Source of the DNA: Gonatopus flavifemur
Taxonomy: Eukaryota > Arthropoda > Insecta > Hymenoptera > Dryinidae
Length of the DNA: 64,000 nt
NCBI GenBank assembly: GCA_018340375.1
Contig: JAFFJZ010000017.1
Span: 796,001-860,000, forward strand
Direction of reading: 5' to 3'
Part shown: positions 1 to 10,778 of the stretch, in pieces
Position numbering within the stretch: position 1 is the first letter of the stretch
Layout of the letters: every line of letters starts with the position of its first letter
Notes under the pieces: generated by a model
What the model saw: the letters and a program-made list of their open reading frames with translations, nothing else
What the model was told of the DNA's origin: nothing
Databases searched by the model: none
Program-made: the position numbers and the translations under genes

Positions 1-2
1 AC

Positions 3-958
3 ATATGGCCCAATGTCAAACGAGATCAATTCAATTACGGCCTTGATGATCCAATTGTTCGCTCGAAAATTTCCGATGACGAATGTGAGCAAATCAAGCA
101 GTTCTGCCGGAACCAGCTCAAACATACTCAAATACGCGGCGATTATAAAGAACTTTTAGAGCTCACGATCACATTTCTTGGTGATGACGGTGGGGCTTTT
201 CGCACATGTGGTGCAACATCTCACGCCAGATTCATGTCGAAGGCAATTTACTGTCTTAAAATTTTCATGTTCCGTACCCAATTCAATTTAACTCCGAGAG
301 AGCTCAATTGTATTCGAGATATCTCAATTTTTGTAGTTAAACTTTACATCAAAGTCTGGTACGGATGCACGTATTCGATCGAATGTCCCAATCAGGATTT
401 AAATTTTTTGCGTGCCGCTTTCGAGTTTTCTGAAATCGATGAAGTTGTATCTAACGCGGTAATTGAAAAGATGAAGAATCACTTGTGGTATTTGAGTCCA
501 GAAATGGTAGGGTTGGCATTTTTGGATCCGAACGTTTCACTCGAAATCAAACGAAAAATGGTGGATCGTTTGAAAGCAAAGGATCCTGCTGTACCTTTGT
601 CAAACACCGCACATATCCAAATGTACAGCATCTGTTAAAATGCGATTTATCTGATTTCGTGTCGTATAAAACGAAAACTTTGTTTTCCAATTTCAACCTT
701 GAAACTGATTTTCTCGAGCTCGAACCATCCATATGGAAAGACAATGAGGAATATCAAACTGCTTCGGAATTCTTCAAAAACTTATTCGTTGTTAACGACG
801 CTGCGGAGCGTGGGGTTAAATTTATGAAAGATTATAACCGTATTTTAACACGCGACGAAGACGAAGCTCAGTTTATATTACAAGTTGTCGACTCATACCG
901 GAAAAAATATCCGTCGCATACGAAATCGGCGTTAATTAACCAATCTCAAACATTGTAA
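3..958 (+). pseudogene. 3' part of an unrecognised, probably multicopy protein gene, frameshifted
   Basis: One frame is open from base 3 to a stop at 636-638. The -1 frame continues the same protein to a stop at 956-958, so a shift lies near 590-640. The N-terminus is cut off by the window edge. I cannot assign an enzyme family. Visible blocks are ARFMSKAIYCLKIFMF, NHLWYLSPEMVGLAF and VVNDAAERGVKFMKDYNRIL, followed by an acidic/basic tail ending about 70 bases before AT-rich DNA. From memory, these blocks resemble a family of multicopy 'uncharacterized' proteins in aphids and cnidarians that behave like mobile-element genes; this is recollection, not a search. It could be a broken gene copy or a mobile-element remnant. 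No promoter or start codon is in view. Confidence 0.5.
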
Positions 959-1230
959 TTGGTTCCTTGCTTTAATTGAAATATTGAATACAAAATTCTG
1001 TATTAATATCAGCATATTTTAATAATTTGTAAAATAAATACAACTAAAAAAATGCAAAATTTCAATAAAATTCCCTTTTTTCAACTGTAATTGATTTTTG
1101 GGTCCATCAATTATTATCAGATCGGTCTCAAACATTTCAGATATTCTTTTCAGGTCTAAAAGAAACTTTTTTTGCCCGGCAATCATTCATATCGCCATTT
1201 TGGGAAATTCCCTCCGAATCGCGGCCAGGC

Positions 1231-1628
1231 TATTGTAGGATCAAACAGTTGTACAATTTACTGGTTGTAGAATTGCACCAATCGACAATTTCAACTTGTA
1301 GGATCGAACAGTTGTAGAAACGAGCTCTGCGTTTATCAAAAATATTTCAACTTGTAGGATCCGTTGGTTGTAGGTTTGAACTTCGCGACATTTTTCACTT
1401 GTAGGATCAAACAGTTGTAGAATCTACTGGTTGTAGAAATGCACCAATCGACAATTTCAACTTGTAGGATCGAACAGTTGTAGAATTAACTGGTTGTAGG
1501 ATTGAACCAATCGACAATTTTAACTTGTAGGATGAACCAGTTGTAGGATAATCAGGTTGTAGGATTGAGCCACGTCACATAATGGTTGTAGGATCGGTAA
1601 GTTGTAGGATTGAAACTTGTAGGAACCG
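1231..1628. repeat. Degenerate TTGTAG repeat array
   Basis: About 18 copies of TTGTAG (plus one TTGTAC) occur in 400 bases, mostly as GTTGTAGGATYGAACC or CTTGTAGGATCRAACAG. A higher-order unit of about 62-63 bases can be followed for several turns (for example from about 1400 to 1525), with ACCAATCGACAATTT as a spacer. The array ends at 1625, about where the following mariner loses homology at its 5' side. No ORF runs through it. Confidence 0.75.
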
Positions 1629-1639
1629 GGCGCCCCCTC

Positions 1640-2861
1640 TTGGAGTTCATTCAAGTGTTATAATTGTGATTTGGAAGTGTATATGTGAGGTGTCGATTGT
1701 GTTAGTTGACATTTGTTACAAGCGTGAACATCATTTTTTATCTGGTGTCAAAAATGACAACGTTTGTCTCGACAAAACAGCATATGCGGGAAGTTATGCT
1801 TCATTATTTTATTTTGAAGGAAAGTGCCGCTGAAACGTATCGTGTACTGTGCAATATTTACGGTGATCACGCTTCGTCTGATACAACTTGTAAAGAGTGG
1901 TTTCGACGATTCCAAAGTGGCGATTTTGACGTCAGTGATACGTGAGGGGCACCAAAAAAATTCGAAGATGTAGAACTGGAACAATTATTGAATGAAGATA
2001 CATGTCGAACCCTACATGAGTTGTCTGAAGAGTTGGGTGTTGACAGATTGACCGTCGGTAAACGTTCGCACAAGATGGGAATGGTCCAAAAAGCAGGTAA
2101 TTGGGTGCCGCATCGACTAAAGGAGAGAGATATCGAGAGACGTTTGGTAACGTGCGAGATGCTTCTTGAACGGGAGAAAAGAAAGAGTTTTCTGCATCGT
2201 ATTGTCACTGGCAATGAGAAATGGATCTATTACGATAATCCTAAGCGTCGAAAAAGTTGGGGGCTGCCAGGTGTACCAGGTCCATCGACACCCAAAACAA
2301 ATATCCACATTCCAAAGATTATGTTGTACATCTGGTGGGATCAGAAAGGTGTCATCTATTATGAACTTCTTAGACCGTCAGAAACAATCACTGGCGATCG
2401 TTACAGACTACAGCTAATACGTTTGAATCGAGCTCTAAAAGAAAAACGACCGGAATGGGACGGTAGACATGAAAAACTTATCTTGCTGCATGATAATGCT
2501 AGGCCACATGTTGCTCAACCTGTTGAAAAATATTCGGGAGGAGTGAATTGGGAAATTTTGCCCCACCCGCCGTATTCCCCAGACATTGCGCCTTCGGATT
2601 ATCATCTATTTCGAGCTATGCAATCAGCCCTTACTGGAGAGCGGTTTACTTCTTACGAAAGTGTCGAAAAATGGCTCAATGAATGGACCGAGTCAAAAGA
2701 ACCTGCTTTTTTTCTCCGAGGAATCCGTATGCTACCTGAAAGATGGGCAAAAGTGGTCGCTTCCAATGGTGCATACTTTGAATAACATTATGTAATAATC
2801 CATTATTTGAATGAAAATCAACTTTGCTTGAAAAAGGGCGTCAACTTCTTCCCATACCCAA
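1640..2861 (+). mobile_element. Mariner element 1, 5' end missing
   Basis: The 3' end is clear: a terminal repeat ending CTTCCCATACCCAA at 2861, followed by TA (2862-2863). The matching 5' terminal repeat, which should begin TTGGGTATGGGAAG, is not found upstream. The TTGTAG array and a GCGCCCCCTC block stand in its place, so the left boundary is only approximate. The element lies in plain AT-rich DNA. Confidence 0.75.
1754..2785 (+). pseudogene. Mariner transposase, one nonsense codon and catalytic Asp changed
   Basis: The transposase starts at ATG 1754 (MTTFVSTKQHM), has an in-frame TGA at 1943-1945, and resumes in the same frame (GAPKKFED...) to the stop at 2783-2785. The two parts give about 342 residues, the normal mariner length. 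An N-terminal helix-turn-helix region is followed by the catalytic domain with HDNARPHVA and HPPYSPDIAPSDYHLF. The first catalytic aspartate, normally in TGDEKWI, reads TGNEKWI here, so this copy should be dead even if the stop were ignored. One or two codons also seem to be missing next to the stop, where the family usually has an ERSG-type sequence. The DIAPSDYHLF block resembles the irritans subfamily. Confidence 0.9.
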
Positions 2862-2863
2862 TA

Positions 2864-3402
2864 TCAATGAAGTATAGGAGGTCAAACCTAAGCTCAACCA
2901 TCCCATTTGCATTTACGAATCGTCTTCTACGATAATTTTCCTAAAAATATTGGATACAGTACCTTTTACGGATTTTGTGGGAATATTGAGGAACATGTTT
3001 TTGTGCTATTCGGGAAGCATAGGCAGAACCCAAGTGGAAATTGAAACTCATTATTGTCTAGCTGTGGGCTAGTCACTTTTTGTACCATCTCACCACTGAC
3101 CAGTAACTTTAGACAGTGGAGAGATATAACGTAACGCTTGCATCTCCTAGTGACTGACATAAATTAATTATCCAGTACCTAGTTAGAAAATAGTTCACAC
3201 CTGTTGAGCAGTTTTGATGATATTGAAACTGAAAAAAATAAGAATTTTTTATGAGGAGACCACAACGTGGTGATAATAGTATCTTTATAATAACACCACA
3301 TGAAGAGAATGTTTCGAGAATCGTTTCTCAAACAGTCACTAAATCGTCTAGAAAAGATCTTGGAATAGTTTGAAAATAACTGGCAGAGATGCTGCTCTTG
3401 TC
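2864..3402. other. Gene-free AT-rich stretch left of the Transib
   Basis: I see no coding sequence, repeat or RNA gene in these 540 bases. Short ORFs on the minus strand have no recognisable content. Confidence 0.5.
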
Positions 3403-3407
3403 CTCCG
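3403..3407. repeat. Transib target duplication, left copy (CTCCG)
   Basis: CTCCG lies directly before the CACAGTG terminus at 3408. The same five bases follow the other terminus at 38965-38969. Five-bp GC-rich duplications are characteristic of Transib insertion. Confidence 0.9.
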
Positions 3408-3444
3408 CACAGTGGTTCCAAATGCCGAAAACGTGGTCAAAAGT
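3408..3444 (+). repeat. Transib left terminal inverted repeat, RSS-like
   Basis: The heptamer CACAGTG (3408-3414) is followed 23 bases later by CAAAAGTCC (3438-3446), a position where a 23-RSS carries its A-rich nonamer. The partner end is 38928-38964, with mismatches only at three inner positions. Confidence 0.9.
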
Positions 3445-3706
3445 CCAAAACATGATTCGTTCTCTTCAGAAATCTGAGTATAAGGGTTTTTGAGGTCGCT
3501 GAATTCGAATATGACACTATTTTCTGGAAAATCAAAATGGGGGATCAGAAATGGTGGGAAGCAATTTCAAAAATGGAATAAAATGCACATTTCTTCACAA
3601 ATTCGGAAATCCAAGGGGGTTTTCTCAATCAATAATCATGAAACAACAGTCAACATTAGAAAAAAATATTATTCTCATTCATAAATTGTGACATTTGCGT
3701 ATAATA
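3445..3706. other. Transib 3' untranslated DNA
   Basis: This lies between the transposase stop and the element's end. It contains a GGTCGCTGAATTCGAAT block that resembles motifs in other repeats of the window (14.3-14.6 kb and 62.3-63.5 kb). No ORF is convincing. Confidence 0.45.
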
Positions 3707-4048
3707 TTAGAAAAAATCGTTCTCCTTCGAATCATCGGAATCATAATTAGATGACGAATCAGTGTTAGACGAAATGTCATCTTTATCATTATCTAATCCA
3801 ACATCAGATGTCTGAATCACAAGTTGTACTGCTTCCGACGCTAACGCCTTAATTTTTTAGTTGGTAGTTTCTTGAGACTGGATATATATGAGTCAGATGT
3901 CATCACAAGGCGGAGAAAAATAGCTTGCATCGTTTTGACTCGACTGCATTTCCGTGCGAACTCAGCTCTAAACTTTGTGAGATATGGTTTGAAATCCGCG
4001 CCAGAAATGGTAGAAGAGCGGCAACCATGTACGTAAGTACACGAATCA
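3707..4048 (-). pseudogene. Transib transposase, C-terminal segment
   Basis: Read on the minus strand from 4048, this encodes FKPYLTKFRAEFARKCSR, then QAIFLRLVMTSDSYISSLKK, then after a one-base slip ASEAVQLVIQTSDVG and an acidic serine/aspartate tail ending at TAA 3709-3707. In the RAG1-like family the equivalent stretch is the arginine-rich FRRFRKMNARQ-type helix just after the third catalytic residue, so this continues the gene interrupted at 34829. Gypsy element A separates the two halves. The first 25 or so residues next to the LTR do not align cleanly with the other half, so some target sequence was rearranged when A inserted or later. Confidence 0.82.
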
Positions 4049-4444
4049 GGTAAGACTCAAATTATATAGAATGTAAAATCTCTCTCCTCCAATAGCCACG
4101 ACGGTCATACGTCTCTCATCCGAATAAGATAAGTGTTCTTCCCTCATCTCTAATTTATTCATCTTTCATAATGTGTTGAAAATTAATCAATAATATATTC
4201 ACAATTCAAAATTATTCATTTATCATCTTTTAATATCTTCCTGGCCTAATCATTATTAAAATAGGAGGAAGAATATTGGAGATAGCTAGCCCACTCGGCT
4301 TGTGAGTGATTTGGGAAATAATTGATATTGTATATCAATTTCTTTACAATAAATGATTGTAATTTCTCCTAAACTATTTTATTTGATTTGGATTTGTTTG
4401 CCCTTCAATAATCATTTATATCCTCATAAAGGAGCTCTCTTACA
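4049..4444 (+). repeat. Element A 5' LTR
   Basis: About 396 bp, starting GGTAAGACTC (probably TGTAAGACTC originally) and ending CTCTCTTACA, so the ends form the short inverted repeat TGTAAGA/TCTTACA. The first 200 bases match 11106-11313 and the rest matches 34671-34828. An internal block (about 4284-4333) is missing from the 3' copy. The primer-binding region follows directly (ATTGGCCCCCAAC at 4447); element B has the similar ATTGGCAACCAAC in the same place. Confidence 0.85.
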
Positions 4445-4617
4445 TTATTGGCCCCCAACTAGTGGTTCGAACTTTGAAAAGAAAAAAAATAGATGAATCA
4501 ATAAATAGAAGAAGAACATAGGAATAGTAAAGAAAAAAAAAATTTTTTGTCTTCTTTCAAAAATCTGAAAATGAAAGTGAGGATATTTATTCAAGCACTC
4601 ATCTAATAACAGTTATA

Positions 4618-5864
4618 ATGTATAGGACACCACCTCGCGATGAGGGACGTGGGGATAATGAAAGAAATATAAACAATCAGCACGACGACGACTTGTATCC
4701 GGAGAATGAGCAACAACTCGATAATAGCAACGAGGTCGGAAATGCAGAGGAAGAGAGAGGACATTTTCGTTTTGATAGACAGAGACCGGTGAATCCAGGC
4801 AATATTGATATGATGATACAATTGATACATGGTTTGTTGCTGAGTATTCAAGGTAAACAAATTCAAACGAATGTACGGATAGCCCAGTGAATTATATATA
4901 AAATATAGAAAGATTTTTCCGTATTGAAGGAATTTCCGATGATTATTCTTTGAATCTTGTGGAAGGAACATTAACAGGGAAAGCAAAAATTTGGTGGGAA
5001 ATTAATTCTAGTGAATTTCGTCATTTTCAAGATTTCAAAGAAGCCTTTTTGGATGAATTTTATTCAATTCCTATTCGTGTTGAAGAGAAAAATCAATGGT
5101 TGAACAAGAGGTATTCACCACGTGAGGGTAATTTACAACAATATTTCGTAAAACAAATGAAAACAGCAAGAAATTTTATACCTAATATGTCTGCTTATGA
5201 AATGAATTATACAATTGTGCAACAATTACTGATAAGAGCAAAGGAAAATTTGGCCACGTGTGATTTTCCGAATACCGTGATAATCTTACAAGCTTTACCG
5301 CAGTTTGACATGGCATTTGAAGAAAGAGAAAACAAATATAAAGTAAATCAGAGCCAATCATGTCAGAACAATAGAATGAGGGAGGTAAATACAGAACGTT
5401 ATCCATATAGATCGAATAATGGTGGAAATTATAATCATTATAGGGAATATAAGAGACCATTTAGATCTAATGCATCTCAACATCATTCAAATCATTTTTC
5501 AAGATATCGAAGAGATAATGAAAGAATGAATCAGGAAATGAGTCAAACTAGAAATCATTCACAAACAAATCATAGCACACGTCCTCATAATATACGTAGT
5601 GTGAATTATAGAACAGGGTTCTATAATGTGGATGAAGCAAATACATATAGATCAAATTTCCATGCAAATGTAGCTGGAAGAGAAAATGTAACCGTTAATG
5701 ACGAAGCAATGAGAAATCCTGCAGAATCGATTAGAATAAATTCTCAGCACACTAGAGCAAATCTGTTAACATATCATGTGAATAATGTTCCAAGGAATGA
5801 TAAGCCAAACACGCGACAAGAGACACGAAGAAATGAGATGGGTCAAAATCATTTAAACGGTTAG
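4618..5864 (+). pseudogene. Element A gag, frameshifted
   Basis: The gag starts at ATG 4618 (MYRTPPRDEGRG; element B starts MHRTPPHGREAR). It stops early at 4888-4890 and resumes in another frame from about 4920 (FRIEGISDDYSLN), running to TAG 5862-5864. Comparison with element B shows about 25 residues missing at the break. The conserved core includes GKAKIWWEIN and a region rich in N, R, H and Y at the C-terminus with no CCHC zinc knuckle that I can see. Its role would have been to form the capsid particle. It cannot make a full product now. Confidence 0.85.
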
Positions 5865-6012
5865 CCGACGCGGGGAAAAGAGATTCGTCAACGCGTTGTG
5901 ATTATCAAGATTTTGTAAAGGATCTCACATTAGAAGTCATTAACGGGGAATATGAAAATAGTCGAAATGTAGTCAATGAAATTGAAAGAATTAGGAATAG
6001 TCCAGTTATATA

Positions 6013-7306
6013 CGAGGGTGGATTGATAAGTTTCCGGCCTGACCAAGAGATGGCGCCACTAGGCCTACCTTGAGGTGGCGTTCTATAGTACCATCCTTAG
6101 ATAGCTTGTAGCTATAGTTTCAGTCCGATCGCCATGTTAGTTCAGTTTTGAGAGCACGCTGACCAAGACGCCTCTGTGTTTTTCGTAAAAATGGAAAAGC
6201 TGGAAAATCGTGCTGTCATCAAATACTTTTATTTGAAGGGGTTAACGCCGAATGAAATTAAAGAAGAGATGGACTCAACACTGGGGACATCCTCCCCATC
6301 ATATTCAACCGTTAAGCAGTGGGTTTCCGAGTTTAAAAAGGGTCGTGTGAGCAACTCTGATGAGCCTCGCTCAGGACGCCCCATTGAGGTCACAACTCCA
6401 GATATGATCGAAACAATCCATCAAATAGTGCTGAAAGATCGCAGATTAAAAGTTCGTGAGATAGCTGAGACCTGTGAGATGTCATATGAACGTGTACAAA
6501 ATATTTTGCACCAACATTTGTATATGGAAAAGCTCTGTGCAAGATGGGTGCCACGTTTGCTAACAGTCGACCAAAAATTGATTCGAAAGAACATTTCTAC
6601 CGCCAATTTGGCGTTGTATAAGCGTAATCCAAGCGAATTTTTGCGTCGATTCGTAACCGTTGACGAAACTTGGGTCCACCACTACACTCCTGAAACCAAA
6701 GAACAGTCTAAACAGTGGATTGGACCAGGGGAACCAACTCCAAAGAAGGCAAAAACAATTTTTTCGGCGAACAAGGTTATGGCTACTGTTTTTTGGGATG
6801 CAAGAGGTATTATATACATTGATTACCTTGAAAAGGGTAAAACTATCACTGGTCAATACTACGCAGACTTATTGCAACGTTTGAGCCACGAAGTGAAAAT
6901 TAAACGACCTCATCTGGCGAAGAAAAAAATCTTGTTTCATCACGATAACGCACCAGCGCACACGTCAATCGTTGCGATGGCTAAAATCAACGATCTGAAG
7001 TTTGAATTAATGCCGCACCCTCCCTACTCTCCAGACCTAGCCCCGAGTGACTATTATCTGTTTCCTAACCTCAAAAAATGGCTTGGCGGTAAGAGATTTG
7101 CGGACAATGAAGAAGTAATCGAAGCTGTAAATGGGTATTTTGAGGAGCTTGACGAATCAGTCTATAGAGATGGCATTACTAGACTAGAACACCGCTATGA
7201 GAAATGTATCAGCCTTGGAGGAGATTATGTTGAGAAATAAAAAAAAAAAAATTCTCAAAAACGTTGTTTTTCTTGGTCAGGCCGGAAACTTATCAATCCA
7301 CCCTCG
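6013..7306 (+). mobile_element. Mariner element 2, complete with perfect inverted repeats
   Basis: The 36-bp terminal inverted repeats (starting CGAGGGTGGATTGATAAG) are identical at both ends by my reading, and the element is flanked by TA at 6011-6012 and 7307-7308. Length is 1294 bp, normal for mariner. It lies in the gag-pol junction part of element A, and deletion of element plus one TA rejoins that reading frame, which confirms the target duplication. Identical ends and an open transposase suggest a young insertion. Confidence 0.95.
6191..7240 (+). CDS. Mariner transposase, apparently intact
   Basis: A 349-residue protein starting MEKLENRAVIKYF. I chose ATG 6191 rather than 6176 because MEK is where mariner proteins normally begin. 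The N-terminal half has two helix-turn-helix segments with the linker EPRSGRP. The catalytic D,D34D triad is complete: VTVDETWVHH (Asp near base 6662), HHDNAPAH, and YSPDLAPSDYYLF. It cuts and pastes the element by binding its inverted repeats. No stop or frameshift is present. A run of A follows the stop (7241 on). Regulation is not visible; transcription may depend on the host retroelement or flanking DNA. Confidence 0.93.
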   Translation: MEKLENRAVIKYFYLKGLTPNEIKEEMDSTLGTSSPSYSTVKQWVSEFKKGRVSNSDEPRSGRPIEVTTPDMIETIHQIVLKDRRLKVREIAETCEMSYERVQNILHQHLYMEKLCARWVPRLLTVDQKLIRKNISTANLALYKRNPSEFLRRFVTVDETWVHHYTPETKEQSKQWIGPGEPTPKKAKTIFSANKVMATVFWDARGIIYIDYLEKGKTITGQYYADLLQRLSHEVKIKRPHLAKKKILFHHDNAPAHTSIVAMAKINDLKFELMPHPPYSPDLAPSDYYLFPNLKKWLGGKRFADNEEVIEAVNGYFEELDESVYRDGITRLEHRYEKCISLGGDYVEK

Positions 7307-10300
7307 TACATAGATATATTAAATCGGCGATATAAAGCATTATTGGATACTGGTAGTCAAATTTCTTGTATTTCAGAGGAATTATATGAACAATTAAAAG
7401 ATCAATTTTCAATATTAGTAATACCAGTAAATAATATAGTTGTAACGTCAGCAATTGGAAAAAAATCTCATAATATTAAATATCAAATTTCGGTCGAAGC
7501 AAAATTTGGGGAACAGAAAATACAAGTAAATTTATTAGTCATCCCAAATTCAACAGAAAAGATCATTTTAGGAAACAACTGGATGACACAAAATAAAATA
7601 ATTATTAATTATGATAAAGAAATAGTAATAATGAATCACATACAATTACGAAGTGATGTAGTATCATTCAATGACAATTCCTGCGAAACAATAGTGTCGT
7701 CAATTTGTGGAAAAGAAATAAATATAACTTCAGTTCAGCTTGAAAAGAAGTTGATTGAGGTTGAAGATAAGCATTATAACATGAATATTGAAACTGCGAA
7801 TGAGAATCAAATAAATCAGAAGTTCAGGATAATAAAACAAATAAAACAAAAGGAAGATCTAAGAGAAACGGATAGGTATGAAAAGATACAGACAGGTAAC
7901 GAAAATCATATCCAAATTAGAAAGAAAGAAGAAACCAAAAATGATGAATATAAGAAGAATGAAGAGAAGAGTAGTATATCTATCATGGAAGAAATATGGA
8001 GAAGAAAAAATGGAATACAAGAAAGAATAGATGCGAATATGAATGGGGATGAGGTAGAAAAAATGATTAAATCTCAATTAAACGGGTATAATTCATCCCA
8101 ACAAGAAATGATAAAATCAATAATATTACAGAAAAAAAAATTATTCTTTGGGGACATTCAATGTACTGATGTTTATCGCCATGAAATAAAAATGACTGTT
8201 AGGAATCCTAAAATTAAGAGAACCTATCCAATACCTATCGCATTAGAAGAAAAAGTAGAGACGGACATTCAATCGATGTTAGATGCAGGAATTGTTGAAA
8301 GAGCGGTGAGTCCCTATTGTAACCCTTCAAGGATAGTACAGAAAGATAGTGGAGAGATACGGATTTGTCTTGATGCGCGTTTTTTGAACAAATTTGTAGA
8401 ATCAGATACAGAATCAACTAAACCAATTCAAGAAATAATGCAGAAATTTGAAGGTGCCACAATATTTACTATAACTGACTTGAGAAATGGATATTGGCAA
8501 ATACCGTTATCAGAGGAATCGAGGCCCTATCCGCTTTTTTGTATCGATCACGATGTTACCAATTTTGTCGAGTACCCTTCGGATTAAAAACAGCAGGGAG
8601 TGGGTTCATAAGAGCACTTAGTTTAATAATTGGGAATTTACCATCTGTAGAAACTTACGTTGATGATATTGTTATAGCGTCTAAAACGTTTGGTGAACAT
8701 GTTCGACATTTAAATATACGGTTCAACAGGTTGGAACAGTATAACTTTCGGTTGAAATTTGAAAAGACCCATTTTTGTAAAACGTCTGTCCCATTTCTAG
8801 GGTATATTTTGATAACAAAAGGAGTTCAACCTGATCCAGAGAGATTGTTAGTGATTAGAGAATTTCCACAACCCAAAAATAGAAAACAGCGGCAACAATT
8901 TCTAGGTGTTTGTGATTATTATAGATTATTCAGTAAAAGACATTCTAATTTCGTGGGACCGTTTCGAGATTTACTTAAAAGTGATAATGAATGGAAATGG
9001 GAAGAGAATCACACAGTTGCGTTTGAAAGAGTGAAAAAGAATTTCGAACAATGTGTAACATGACATCATTACAGAACAGATGTTGAATTCAGATTACAAA
9101 CAGATGCCAGTGATTTAGGGATAAGTGGTATATTATATCAAATGGATGAAGATTCAAATTTGAGGACTGCGGCATTGACAAGTAGATGTTTAACAAATGT
9201 AAGGAAAAGATATACATGTACTGAAAAAGAATTATTAGCAATAATTTATTCCATGACCAAGTTTCATAGATATTTATTAGGCAAGCACTTTAAAGTCATA
9301 CCGGATCATAAGGCTCTTATTTTCTTGCAAACTAGTGAATTTCTAACTGCTAGATTATCAAGATGGATTATGTTAATACAACAATACGATTTTGAAATGA
9401 GTTATTGCAAAGGTCAAGATAATATTATTGCAGATTTCTTTAGAAGACATATTGGGGATAAAAGTGCTGAAAGAAGAGAATGTAAATTTCTAATATCGAG
9501 TTTGGAGGAATTAAATTCAGGTGGACTGGGTATAAAGATTAATGAATTAAAAATGAATCCAAAAGTATATCAAGAAATCAAACGAATTAGATCACTCCAG
9601 GAACAAGACGATGCATGCAATAAAATAAAAGATAAAATGCAAATGGGAGAATACGGCGAGTGTTATGAAATAAAAGAAGGATTTCTTTCTTTTAAAGGGA
9701 AAAATAATGAACTGTGGCGTTTAGTGGTATCTAAAAAAATGATTCAAACTTTAGTTGAAGGTATTCATGAACAGTATGGGCATGCAGGGGTATATAAAAT
9801 AGTCTCATATATTAGCAGACATTATTATTGGAATAATATGAGGTCGGATATGAAAAAATATATCAAAATTTGTGACTTATGCCAGAGAATTAAGCCGATG
9901 AATAAAACTATGCAAGGACAATATCAAATGGTCAGACCAGATAAACCTAATGATTTGATAACTGTAGATTTCTATGGTCCATTACCAATGTCTGTAGGTG
10001 GAATGCAGTATATTCTCGTAGTCATTGATGCATTTAACAAATATACCAAATTATATTGAATAAAGAAAGCCACAACGAGAATTACATTGAAAAACTAATA
10101 GACTGTCATTTTCCAACCTTTGGAAAACCACGACGAATATTATCAGATAATGGTACACAGTTTACCTCACCAACATGGAAGGAGGGGCTAGAAAAGGAAG
10201 ACATTCGGGTCATTTACTCCTCAGTAAGGCACCCGCAATCGAATCCTACTGAAAGGGTCATGCTTGAACTAGGCCGTCTCTTTCGGATGTTGTGTGCTGA

Positions 10301-10778
10301 TATACATACCAAATGGGCAAAATATCTGAGTGTAATTGAAGATTTTCTTAATTTAACGATACATCATAGTACAAAGTATACTCCATATGAATTACAATTT
10401 TGAAAACAACCAGATGAAAAACTACGAGAAATCATCAATTTCCCTGCAGCAATGGATATGGATCAGCAAGAGAAATTAGATATTGCTAGAAGAAATCTGG
10501 AACATAGCTTTGAATTACGAAAAAAAACTCAAAAATTCTATACTAAAGTTAGAATAGAAAAAGGAAATTTGGTATTCCTTAAAGTGCCATATAAATCAAA
10601 TGCAATTGAAAGAGTGACTCACAAATTCTTCCATCTGTATGAAGGACCCTATGAAGTAGTAGATAAAAAGAGGGAGAACGCGTATGTATTAGCAGATCCA
10701 CAAGATCCAGGGAGAATCAAAGGAACGTATAATATAGTGGATTTGAGAGAATATCATTGTGAATCCTCATATCAATAA

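Larger units (their letters stand above)
5874..10778 (+). pseudogene. Element A pol: protease, RT, RNase H, integrase, interrupted by a mariner
   Basis: The pol frame opens about 10 bases after the gag stop and is interrupted at 6013 by mariner 2. Removing it with one TA restores continuity into LLDTGSQISC (aspartic protease, about 7340). RT follows with PIPIALEEKV and TYVDDIVI (about 8655), RNase H with QTDASDLGIS (about 9100), then a zinc-binding integrase N-terminus (CDLCQRIK) and the core VDFYGPLP, LSDNGTQF, HPQSNPTERV. Breaks seen: frameshift near 8520-8550, TGA at 9061-9063, TGA at 10057-10059 with a nearby frameshift, and TGA at 10401-10403. The last ORF (10452-10778) is the integrase C-terminus. 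Confidence 0.88.

Noticed and set aside
1231..1628. A CRISPR-like array
   Set aside because: Repeats are degenerate, spacing is irregular, spacers are themselves repeated, and the DNA is eukaryotic.
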